Shown piece after piece: positions 1-6,085 of a DNA stretch of 17,118 nucleotides. Below the pieces are notes generated by a model, which worked only from the letters and a program-made list of their open reading frames with translations, was not told where the DNA came from and did no database searches. The stretch is from contig JBBRTW010000105.1 in assembly GCA_038244055.1 (NCBI GenBank), positions 1 to 17,118 on the forward strand. Direction: 5' to 3'. Positions within the stretch are counted from its first letter, which is position 1. Each line of letters starts with the position of its first letter. The stretch is from DASPKW01 sp038244055 (lineage in GTDB: Bacteria > Planctomycetota > Phycisphaerae > Tepidisphaerales > Tepidisphaeraceae). The translations under genes were made by a program, and so were the position numbers.

Positions 1-961
1 CGATCCAGCGCTTCAAGGCGATGTCGATGGTCAATGGCCCATTGTCAATTGTGATGGCGCGGGTTTCGGGGATGTATTCCGGCCCGCGGGAGATTTGGAG
101 GGTGTAAGCGCCGGCCGGGAGTTTGAGGGCTTCGCCGTCGAAGCGATACACCTGCTGCTGGAAGAAGAAATCCGGCGCGAGGCGCTTGGCCTGCGAAGGA
201 TAGACATGCCCGAACTTATCGCGCAGGATCAGACAGGCCATCGCGGGTTTGCCCGATTCATCCTTGATGTGGAACGTGACCTCGCGGGTCGGCTCGGCGC
301 TGAAAAGCACATTGAGCTCGCCCCGGAACCCCAGATCCTGCGTACCCTGCCCGACATTGAACATCAGCGTCGCCTGCCGCTTGCCGGCATCGCGCGAGTA
401 GAGCTGGATGATCCGGTATTCCAGTTCCAGGCCGCTCAGTTTGGGCGAGAGCGGCCGGTCGTTGAACGCGGCCAGTTCCAGCCAGCGATCCTTGATCTGC
501 TCGGCCGGTGAATTGGCGAGCTGAATCGCCTGCGGGCTCAGCGCCTTGAGCTCGGCCGTCACCCCGGCCTGGTTGTGCACCTTCACCAGAAAGGTCCGCC
601 ACCCCTGCTCGATCAGGCTCGGCGCGGCCGGCCCGGCCTGCGCCTTGACGCGCGATTCGGGATTGATGTCGATCCCCGCGATGCAGAGCGGATCGAGGGC
701 GGCCTGTATCGCCGCGATCGCGGCCGACTCATCGGGATTCTTCCCGGCCGCATCCAGCGCCGCCCGCGTTTCTTTCGATAGCGGAGTCCCCAGCGCCTCC
801 ATTGCATCGGCGATGTTGCGGACCTGGGCTGCCAGCGGTTGCAGCGCCACCCTGGATACCAGCGGCAGAGCGGGCGCGGCGGACGCATCCTCCGCGCGCC
901 CCTGATGCGCAAAAAAGGAGACCGCCAACAGCGCCGACCCGATTAAGGCGTATCGAAACAT
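1..961 (-). CDS. Exported CehA/McbA-like metallohydrolase, N-terminal part only (runs off left edge)
   Basis: An open frame starts at ATG 961 and stays open to the window edge, giving 320 codons without a stop. A TGGAGA ribosome site lies at 971-976. The product begins with a signal peptide (MFRYALIGSALLAVSFFAHQ, then GRAED) and continues with a helical region at about residues 40-110 and a beta-rich region. The last 80 residues contain QQVYRFDGEALKLPAGAY, then RGPEYIPETRAITI, ending in ALKRWI. This arrangement, a carboxypeptidase-regulatory-like beta domain with an RGPEY motif followed by an Arg-Trp-Ile/Val segment, is what I know from the region just before the PHP-type metal-binding domain of CehA/McbA proteins. 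The catalytic domain, expected to begin with a GD-H-H motif, would lie outside the window, so activity cannot be judged. The family assignment rests on recall of this motif order. A heptamer repeat (25-52) is embedded near the visible 3' end. Confidence 0.72.
   Translation of the reverse strand, partial: MFRYALIGSALLAVSFFAHQGRAEDASAAPALPLVSRVALQPLAAQVRNIADAMEALGTPLSKETRAALDAAGKNPDESAAIAAIQAALDPLCIAGIDINPESRVKAQAGPAAPSLIEQGWRTFLVKVHNQAGVTAELKALSPQAIQLANSPAEQIKDRWLELAAFNDRPLSPKLSGLELEYRIIQLYSRDAGKRQATLMFNVGQGTQDLGFRGELNVLFSAEPTREVTFHIKDESGKPAMACLILRDKFGHVYPSQAKRLAPDFFFQQQVYRFDGEALKLPAGAYTLQISRGPEYIPETRAITIDNGPLTIDIALKRWI
25..52. repeat. Degenerate heptanucleotide repeat, four units, inside a coding region
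   Basis: Four consecutive 7-base units on the plus strand read CGATGGT, CAATGGC, CCATTGT and CAATTGT. They lie within the partial CehA/McbA-like gene and encode part of the ITIDNGPLTIDI stretch. The units are imperfect, so chance cannot be excluded, but similar heptamer runs occur at 1123-1189 and 2488-2515. Confidence 0.4.
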
Positions 962-1122
962 GATAATAACTCTCCAGCCGATGTGATGCGGACCGATCCT
1001 GCCGACGGACGTGATGGCCGGATGGTAACGCGGGAGGCGGGGAGAGTCACGATAATTCGGGGAATGCCGCCGGGGGCAACCAGGGACATCGCATGTGGCA
1101 TGAAGTAGGCAACAATTGCGGA

Positions 1123-1189
1123 TTTCGGATTGCGGATTGTGGATTGAAATGCGGTTTTCAATCCGCAATCCGCAATCCACAATCCGAAA
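1123..1189. repeat. Inverted repeat built of GGATTGN heptamers
   Basis: The left arm (1123-1149) reads TTTC, then GGATTGC, GGATTGT, GGATTGA, then AA. The right arm (1156-1189), on the opposite strand, reads TTTC, then GGATTGT, GGATTGC, GGATTGC, GGATTGA, then AA. The arms therefore share the same borders and differ by exactly one heptamer, with only 6 bases between them. The structure could form a long hairpin and lies between the serine hydrolase stop codon and the start of the CehA/McbA-like gene. It may act as a transcript-stabilising or terminating hairpin, or be a mobile or amplifying repeat. The function is not known from the sequence. Confidence 0.85.
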
Positions 1190-1214
1190 TCGATGCGATA
1201 GGAGTTACATGCGA

Positions 1215-1231
1215 TTGCCCTGCGGGGGCAA
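1215..1231 (-). terminator. Hairpin downstream of the serine hydrolase gene
   Basis: TTGCCC and GGGCAA arms enclose a 5-base loop, 20 bases after the serine hydrolase stop codon at 1251. No T-tract follows, so a role as an intrinsic terminator is weakly supported. Confidence 0.3.
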
Positions 1232-1250
1232 CGGGCGGCGATCGCGGCGT

Positions 1251-2459
1251 CTATCTCGGCGCGGGTGCAGGTGCGACTGCAGGCGCAGGCGTGGGTGGGG
1301 CTGCGGGCGCGGGCGCGGGCACTGGCGCGGCCGGGCTCCCGGGCAGCTTGATCACATTCTCCTTGTGCCCCGCCTTGACCTCCAGTTTGGCACTCGCATC
1401 CTTGAGCTTGGACTGCTCGGCCGCGTTCTCGGCCAGCGGCGTCGGTGCCGGAGAGAAGGCGGGCAAGAGATTGTCCCAGACGACATTCAGCTCGGCCTGC
1501 ATATCCCGGCAATCGGCGGTGATCGCCAGGACCGCATCCTGTTCGGGCATGACCAGGCAGAACTGCCCGAACGCGCCATCACCCCGAAAGGCGTTGTGGC
1601 GACAGCGCCAGAACTGGAAGCCATACCCCTGATCCCAATCCCTGGTCGGGTCCGAGCCATTGGACATTTGCCGGGCGGTCGCCTGATCGACCCACTTGGC
1701 GGGGATGAGCTGCTTGCCGTTCCATTGGCCTTTCTGGAGGTAAAGCTGGCCGAGCTTGGCGACATCCTCCGTGCGAATCTTCAAACCCCATCCGCCCGTA
1801 TTGATGCCCTGGGGGCTGGTCATCCAGGTGGGGTCATCGATGCCGAGGGGTTCGAAGAGTCGCGGTTTGAGATAATCGAGAACGGCCTGGCCGGTGACTT
1901 TTTGTACGATCGCGCTGCACATGTAGGTGCCGGGGGAGTTGTAGAGAAAGTGCGTGCCCGGCTTGAATTCCACGGGGTGGGCGAGGAAGGTCTTGGTCCA
2001 GGGAATTTCCGGAGTGAACTTGGGCTCGGTCTGGTGGCCGGTGGACATGGTCAGCAGATCGCGGACGCGCATGGCCTTGAGATTGTTCGAAGGCTTTTCC
2101 GGCGCATCCTCGGGGAAAAACTTGAGCACCGGGTCGAAGAGATCGAGCTTGCCCTCTTCGATCGCCAGGCCGACCGCGGTGGAGGTGAAACTCTTGGAGA
2201 GCGAGTGCATCACATGCTGCGTCTCGGCCGTCTGCGGCTTCCACCACCCCTCGGCGATGACCTTGCCGTGGCGCACCAGGACAAACCCGTGCAGCGTATC
2301 CACCTGCGCATCGGCCGCCTCGACGAACGCCCGGATGCCCGCCGAAGAAACCCCCTGCGATTCCGGCGTGGCGCGGGGGAGGGGTTGGGCGGCTGAAGCG
2401 GAAAACGTTGCGAGAGCGAATAGGGCGGGGAGGACCGCTGAGAGGGTTCTTGTTTTCAT
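1251..2459 (-). CDS. Exported serine hydrolase, class C beta-lactamase-like fold
   Basis: This is a 402-residue protein with a signal peptide (about residues 1-24, ending ASA-AQ). The beta-lactamase/penicillin-binding fold carries the nucleophile motif S86-L-S-K89 and the second motif Y173-N-S. Near residues 293-312 a GDGAFGQF stretch followed by MPEQDAVLAIT occupies the place of the usual K/H-T-G motif. From memory, that variant is typical of Pfam PF00144 esterase or beta-lactamase-related proteins of unknown substrate, so a peptidase, esterase or amidase role in the periplasm is more likely than antibiotic resistance. From about residue 335 the protein has a non-catalytic tail, and its last 30 residues are almost only Ala and Pro. 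The start lacks a clear Shine-Dalgarno sequence. The gene lies between asnS and the CehA/McbA-like gene on the same strand, with gaps over 200 bases on each side, so it is probably transcribed alone. Confidence 0.88.
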   Translation of the reverse strand: MKTRTLSAVLPALFALATFSASAAQPLPRATPESQGVSSAGIRAFVEAADAQVDTLHGFVLVRHGKVIAEGWWKPQTAETQHVMHSLSKSFTSTAVGLAIEEGKLDLFDPVLKFFPEDAPEKPSNNLKAMRVRDLLTMSTGHQTEPKFTPEIPWTKTFLAHPVEFKPGTHFLYNSPGTYMCSAIVQKVTGQAVLDYLKPRLFEPLGIDDPTWMTSPQGINTGGWGLKIRTEDVAKLGQLYLQKGQWNGKQLIPAKWVDQATARQMSNGSDPTRDWDQGYGFQFWRCRHNAFRGDGAFGQFCLVMPEQDAVLAITADCRDMQAELNVVWDNLLPAFSPAPTPLAENAAEQSKLKDASAKLEVKAGHKENVIKLPGSPAAPVPAPAPAAPPTPAPAVAPAPAPR

Positions 2460-2487
2460 GGGTTAGGATAGGTTACACGAGGCGGGG

Positions 2488-2515
2488 AAATGTAAGAAGT
2501 AAAATGTTCAATGTT
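2488..2515. repeat. Degenerate AT-rich heptanucleotide repeat, four units
   Basis: Consecutive 7-base units read AAATGTA, AGAAGTA, AAATGTT and CAATGTT, followed by a run of six A. The repeat lies just upstream of the serine hydrolase start. It is AT-rich in a GC-rich neighbourhood and might double as promoter DNA. It is the third heptamer locus in the window. Confidence 0.5.
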
Positions 2516-2608
2516 AAAAAAGGGGAGAAGCGAGTAGGGCGCCAACTGTTATAGGAGCGAGAATCGAAGTAATGCGCGAGTTAGCCGCTCCGCTTGTGAA
2601 GCGCATCT

Positions 2609-2632
2609 GGCCGTGCAATTTGTGACACGGCC
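2609..2632. terminator. Hairpin between asnS and the serine hydrolase gene
   Basis: Perfect 7-bp arms GGCCGTG and CACGGCC enclose a 10-base loop, about 50 bases beyond the asnS stop codon. There is no T-tract on the minus strand, so termination of asnS is possible but not shown. Apart from this hairpin, the heptamer run and the CGTAG element, I see nothing in the 224-base gap. Confidence 0.3.
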
Positions 2633-2653
2633 TCCCCAAAGAATATAGCTTCC

Positions 2654-2677
2654 CACGGGCAGGATGCCCATGCTACG
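2654..2677 (-). repeat. CGTAGC hairpin element, copy 1 (after asnS)
   Basis: Read on the minus strand the element is CGTAG, then arms CATGGGCA and TGCCCGTG around a TCC loop (one G-T pair). It begins 6 bases after the asnS stop codon, with its CGTAG end facing the gene. It belongs to the family also found at 4191, 4252, 4739 and 17072. Confidence 0.85.
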
Positions 2678-2683
2678 AAGCCG

Positions 2684-4084
2684 TCAGAACTCCGCATGCC
2701 CCGGCGTTCGCGGGAAGGGAATCACATCGCGGATATTCGCCATCCCCGTCGCATAGATAATCGTCCGCTCAAATCCCAGCCCAAAGCCCGCATGCGGCAC
2801 CGTTCCATAGCGCCGCAGATCGCGATACCAGTTGTACGATTGCGGATCGAGATGGCATTCGATCATGCGCTGATCGAGAACACTCAGTCGCTCTTCGCGC
2901 TGGGAGCCGCCGATGATTTCGCCGATCCCCGGCGCCAGAACATCCATCGCGGCCACCGTTTTGCCATCATCGTTGAGGCGCATATAGAAGGCTTTGATTT
3001 CCTTCGGGTAATTCATCACCACCACCGGCCGGCCGACATGCTTCTCCGTCAGCCAGCGCTCGTGCTCGGATTGCATGTCGATGCCCCATTTCACGGGGAA
3101 CTCGAACTTTTGCCCGGATTTTTCCAGGGCGGCGATGGCGGCGGTGTAGTCCATCTGCTCGAAGGAGGAATCGACGAATTTCTCCACGCGCGTGACGCAC
3201 TCCTTATCGATCCGCTCGGCGAAGAATTTCATGTCATCGCCGCGCTCATCCAGCACGGCCTTAAACAGATATTTGAGAAACGCCTCGGCCAGATCGGCAT
3301 CGGTCGTCAGATCGGCGAAGGCGAGCTCCGGCTCGATCATCCAGAACTCCGCCAGGTGCCGCGCGGTATTCGAATTCTCCGCGCGGAAGGTCGGGCCGAA
3401 GGTGTAAACCTTGGACATGGCCATGCAGTAGGTCTCGACATTGAGCTGGCCGGAAACGGTGAGGCTGGCCGGCTTGCCGAAAAAGTCCTTGCTGAAATCG
3501 ATCTGCCCCTCGGGATTGCGCGGAAGATTGGCCAGGTCGAGCGTGCTGACCTTGAACATCGCCCCCGCGCCTTCGCAATCGGAGCAGGTGATGATGGGGG
3601 TATGAATCCAGAAAAAGCCGCGCTCCTGGAAGAAGCGGTGGGTGGCCATCGCCAGCGTATTGCGCACGCGCGTGACCGCGCCGAATGTATTCGTGCGCGG
3701 CCGAAGATGCGCCACCTCGCGGAGGTACTCCATCGTGTGCGGCTTGGGCTGGATGGGATAGGTCTCGGGGTCATCGACCCAGCCGATGACTTTCACTTCG
3801 GCCGCCTGGATTTCGAACGACTGTCCCTTGCCCTGCGATTGGACGAGCGTGCCCGTGATCTCCACCGCGCAGCCGGCGGTGAGCTTGGTCACCTCATCGG
3901 CGTAGTTGGAAAGCGCGGCCGGGCAGACGGCCTGGATATTGTCGAAGCAGGAGCCGTCATTGACCGCGACGAAGGAAAAACCGCCCTTGGAATCGCGGCG
4001 CGTGCGCACCCAGCCTTTGACGGTGACCGTCTGGCCGGCCGCTACTTTACCTTTGATCGCATCGGACACCGAAACTGCTGCCAT
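2684..4084 (-). CDS. asnS: Asparagine--tRNA ligase
   Basis: The product of 466 residues has the usual length of bacterial AsnRS. This enzyme activates asparagine with ATP and charges tRNA-Asn in the cytoplasm. The N-terminal OB-fold anticodon-binding domain is visible at about residues 15-105 (TVKGWVRTRRDSKGGFSFV). The class II catalytic domain follows, with motif 2 as FRAENSNTARHLAEFW plus MIEPE, and motif 3 as GFGLGFERTI close to the C-terminus, which ends in the typical IPFPRTPGHAEF. The start at ATG 4084 is fixed by a strong GGAGGA site at 4091-4096, six bases away. The motif 2 and motif 3 residues appear intact, so the enzyme should be active. The family's distinction from AspRS rests on overall similarity to AsnRS, especially the C-terminal signature. 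The neighbours have no functional link to translation. Confidence 0.97.
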   Translation of the reverse strand: MAAVSVSDAIKGKVAAGQTVTVKGWVRTRRDSKGGFSFVAVNDGSCFDNIQAVCPAALSNYADEVTKLTAGCAVEITGTLVQSQGKGQSFEIQAAEVKVIGWVDDPETYPIQPKPHTMEYLREVAHLRPRTNTFGAVTRVRNTLAMATHRFFQERGFFWIHTPIITCSDCEGAGAMFKVSTLDLANLPRNPEGQIDFSKDFFGKPASLTVSGQLNVETYCMAMSKVYTFGPTFRAENSNTARHLAEFWMIEPELAFADLTTDADLAEAFLKYLFKAVLDERGDDMKFFAERIDKECVTRVEKFVDSSFEQMDYTAAIAALEKSGQKFEFPVKWGIDMQSEHERWLTEKHVGRPVVVMNYPKEIKAFYMRLNDDGKTVAAMDVLAPGIGEIIGGSQREERLSVLDQRMIECHLDPQSYNWYRDLRRYGTVPHAGFGLGFERTIIYATGMANIRDVIPFPRTPGHAEF

Positions 4085-4190
4085 AAATCGTCCTCCATGA
4101 TGATCGCTTGATTATCCCCGGCGCGGGCGCTGTGGCAACGGAGGCGAGGAAGAATTCACCGCCCAGACGCAGCGTTCGCGGAGAACTTGT

Positions 4191-4214
4191 CGTAGCATGG
4201 GCATCTTGCCCATG
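4191..4214 (+). repeat. CGTAGC hairpin element, copy 2
   Basis: CGTAG is followed by perfect 8-bp arms CATGGGCA and TGCCCATG around a TCT loop, then by GAAGAC, which also follows copy 5. It faces copy 3 across 37 bases, forming an inverted pair upstream of the acetyltransferase gene. Confidence 0.88.
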
Positions 4215-4251
4215 AAGACATCAATGGATTTCCGACCGCAACAGTAACCCA

Positions 4252-4275
4252 CACGGGCAGGATGCCCGTGCTACG
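4252..4275 (-). repeat. CGTAGC hairpin element, copy 3 (abuts the acetyltransferase start)
   Basis: Read on the minus strand it is CGTAG, then arms CACGGGCA and TGCCCGTG around a TCC loop. Its CGTAG end is directly followed on the plus strand by the ATG at 4276. The element occupies the place where a ribosome site would be expected; the only SD-like bases (GCAGGA) lie inside the hairpin. Confidence 0.9.
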
Positions 4276-4743
4276 ATGATGCCGATCATTCGAGACATGA
4301 TGGAATCGGACGCTGCGGCCGCGAAGCGGCTGCAGGAGGTGGTGTTCGCGAAGTGGCGCGACGTTTACCGGCCCATCGCGGGGCCGGACCCGGATGGCGC
4401 GAAAAGGTTTGACCTGCATGGGCTGGTGGCGGTGATGGATCAGGCGGTCGTCGGTGTCGTGAAATACTACATCGAACAGACTCGCCTGCATTTGATGGGC
4501 CTGGCGGTGGATCCGAATCAGCGCGGGCGCGGGATCGCGCGAAACTTGATCGAGCGGCTCGAGTCGATCGCACGCGAACGCGGCCTGAAAGAACTGTCGC
4601 TTTATACAGTGGAGGAGACGGGGAATGTGGCGATATTCTCGAAGCTCGGGTTTTGCGTTTTAACGCGAGAGCCAGCACCGGGATTGGAATCGCAGACCGG
4701 TGGGCCGGTGATGGAGGCGTATATGGTGAAGGTCCTTTCGTAG
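4276..4743 (+). CDS. GNAT-family N-acetyltransferase
   Basis: The product of 155 residues is typical in length for a single-domain GNAT enzyme, which transfers an acetyl group from acetyl-CoA to an amine. Motif A is clear at residues 76-95 (LAVDPNQRGRGIARNLIERL), with R83-x-x-G86-x-A88 as the acetyl-CoA pyrophosphate-binding signature. Motif B follows around residues 108-127 with the typical ending AIFSKLGFCV. The substrate cannot be told. The start is uncertain by one or a few codons: ATG 4276 and 4279 are adjacent, and neither has a separate Shine-Dalgarno site because a hairpin repeat abuts them. The TAG stop is provided by another copy of that repeat (4739-4762), so the reading frame exactly fills the space between two copies. 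No functional link to the neighbouring genes is visible. Confidence 0.9.
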   Translation: MMPIIRDMMESDAAAAKRLQEVVFAKWRDVYRPIAGPDPDGAKRFDLHGLVAVMDQAVVGVVKYYIEQTRLHLMGLAVDPNQRGRGIARNLIERLESIARERGLKELSLYTVEETGNVAIFSKLGFCVLTREPAPGLESQTGGPVMEAYMVKVLS

Positions 4744-4762
4744 CACAGGCATCCTGCCCGTG
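4739..4762 (+). repeat. CGTAGC hairpin element, copy 4 (provides the acetyltransferase stop codon)
   Basis: The copy reads CGTAG followed by arms CACAGGCA and TGCCCGTG around a TCC loop, with one mismatch. The TAG of its CGTAG end is the in-frame stop codon of the acetyltransferase. Confidence 0.88.
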
Positions 4763-4789
4763 TTGATTGCCTTCCCTTCTCTGAAGCTG

Positions 4790-4820
4790 TTCTGGTCCCC
4801 TCGAATGTTCTGGTCTCCTC
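4790..4820 (+). repeat. Short direct repeat
   Basis: TTCTGGTCCCCTC (4790-4802) recurs as TTCTGGTCTCCTC (4808-4820) with one difference and an 18-base period. It leads into the left arm of the large inverted repeat that follows. Confidence 0.6.
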
Positions 4821-4933
4821 TCCTGTGCTCGGGAGAGGGTAAGGGTGAGGGTCTTCTGCGGAATTGAAAAGCGTCCAGTTTTTCGCGGCAAAAAAAAGAC
4901 CCTCACCCCCGCCCTCTCCCGAGTACAGGAGAG
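4818..4933. repeat. Large imperfect inverted repeat with 38-bp arms
   Basis: The left arm 4818-4855 and right arm 4896-4933 are reverse complements at 34 of 38 positions by eye, separated by 40 bases. Each arm is itself partly palindromic (CTCTCC ... GGGAGAG) and includes GGTGAGGGTCTT. The right arm is preceded by a run of eight A. It lies 19 bases beyond the stop codon of the minus-strand HEAT gene, so its transcript would fold strongly and be followed, on the minus strand, by T residues only within the loop. It may serve as a bidirectional terminator between two converging genes, or be a high-copy repeat. Similar CCCTCTCCC-type elements are familiar to me from many bacterial genomes. Confidence 0.88.
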
Positions 4934-4952
4934 GGAGCTGATGCGACGAATC

Positions 4953-5972
4953 TCACCGCCCGATCCCCCGCGCCGCGCGAATCGCCGCCAAGGTCGCTTC
5001 CGCGGCCGAGCGCACGGCCGGGTCTTCATCTTCCAGGCATGCCGTCAAAAACGTTTCATCCTTCCGCGCTGCCTCGATATCGGGGGCGTGGAACCACCCT
5101 TCCGAAGCGCGGAAGGCGCTCAATCGGCTGCTCTGTTCCGGCGACAGGGCGCTGAATTCGATTCTCAAGGTCGCCAGGATCGCCGGCCGGCCCATCCGCC
5201 GCAGCTCCGCCAGCGCCGCATCGCGCGTCGATGCCTCGGCCGCATCGAGTTTCGCGACCAGGGGCAGCACTTTCTTCGTCACCTCACGGTCCGCCGGAAT
5301 CTGATCGAATACGCGGTAGACATCGCCCGCCGGCGTGGCCGGGCCGAGCTGGCGCATCACCGGCAGCAGGTACTTGTCGAAAAGATTGGGAGCGCGATTG
5401 GCGATCTGCCCGGCCTCGATCAGCTCCATCTTTTTGACGACGTATTTCTCGGCCTCGATGCGCCAAACCATATGCACCGAGCGCTCTCCCTGGTTGAGTG
5501 AGATGTAGGGCAAAAACAGCGGATGCCCGAACATCTGCGCCCCCGACACCATCAACCCGCCCGCCGCGTCGCAGGTGACCGCACACCTGTTGAAAGGCCA
5601 GGTGACATCCGGCGCGTAGCAGGTCAAGGTGATGAGGGAGAATCCCTCATCGAGCGTGCCCGCCTTGCGGCGATGGATGCTCCAGGCGTGGGGCGTGCCT
5701 TCCAATGAAATCAGCAGCGGCTCAGCCCCATTGAATTGCTTCACCAGCTCATCGGGCAGGCGAAACGCCGCCAGCAGCCTTCCATCCTGGTTCGAATACT
5801 CCACCAGCCGGCTCTTCTTGAAATGCCCGGCGTATTTAGCGTTGGCGAGAAATTCCTGATCGGCCGTCGGCAGCCGCTTGATGACCTCGCGCACGCGTAT
5901 TTCTTCCGAATCGGCCGCGCCGGCCCGGCAGGCGAAAACACCGAGAAGAATCGGGAGCCAAATCCATCGCAT
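4953..5972 (-). CDS. Exported protein with C-terminal HEAT-like repeats, function unknown
   Basis: The protein has 339 residues from ATG 5972. This start is preferred to a TTG at 5993 because it places a clean signal peptide (MRWIWLPILLGVFACRAGA) at the N-terminus, although no strong ribosome site precedes it. Residues 30-230 are unrecognised and beta-rich. Residues 235-335 look like the HEAT-type module common in planctomycete proteins: VAKLDAAEASTRDAALAELR followed by a Gly-Arg-Pro turn, then a second unit ending EDPAVRSAAEATLAAIR. HEAT repeats mediate protein contacts, so a scaffolding role in the periplasm is inferred. It is divergent from the HEAT-repeat membrane protein at 6086, with 113 bases between the two starts, so the two may share regulation. 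Confidence 0.75.
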   Translation of the reverse strand: MRWIWLPILLGVFACRAGAADSEEIRVREVIKRLPTADQEFLANAKYAGHFKKSRLVEYSNQDGRLLAAFRLPDELVKQFNGAEPLLISLEGTPHAWSIHRRKAGTLDEGFSLITLTCYAPDVTWPFNRCAVTCDAAGGLMVSGAQMFGHPLFLPYISLNQGERSVHMVWRIEAEKYVVKKMELIEAGQIANRAPNLFDKYLLPVMRQLGPATPAGDVYRVFDQIPADREVTKKVLPLVAKLDAAEASTRDAALAELRRMGRPAILATLRIEFSALSPEQSSRLSAFRASEGWFHAPDIEAARKDETFLTACLEDEDPAVRSAAEATLAAIRAARGIGR

Positions 5973-6085
5973 ATGCAGGAATTGTATCGGCAAACGGCCC
6001 GCAATTGGGTATATCTGTCACATTGATTTTGCGCTTTCGTACTCCGGCTGAACGAAGACCCCTCACTCGGACGGATGAAGTCGCC

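Noticed and set aside
1123..1189. CRISPR array
   Set aside because: The repeated units are 7 bases long, without spacers, and arranged as an inverted pair.
1116..2396. A 426-codon plus-strand open frame opposite the serine hydrolase gene
   Set aside because: Its start lies in the heptamer hairpin, its product is Arg/Gly-rich without domains, and the minus strand has clear catalytic motifs.
1251..2459. The serine hydrolase as an antibiotic-resistance beta-lactamase
   Set aside because: The SxxK and YxN motifs are general to the fold. The GDGAFGQF region is typical of related esterase-like proteins, so resistance is not supported.
2696..4111. A 471-codon plus-strand open frame opposite asnS
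   Set aside because: It mirrors the codon pattern of asnS on the other strand, has no recognisable domain, and the opposite frame has full AsnRS motifs.
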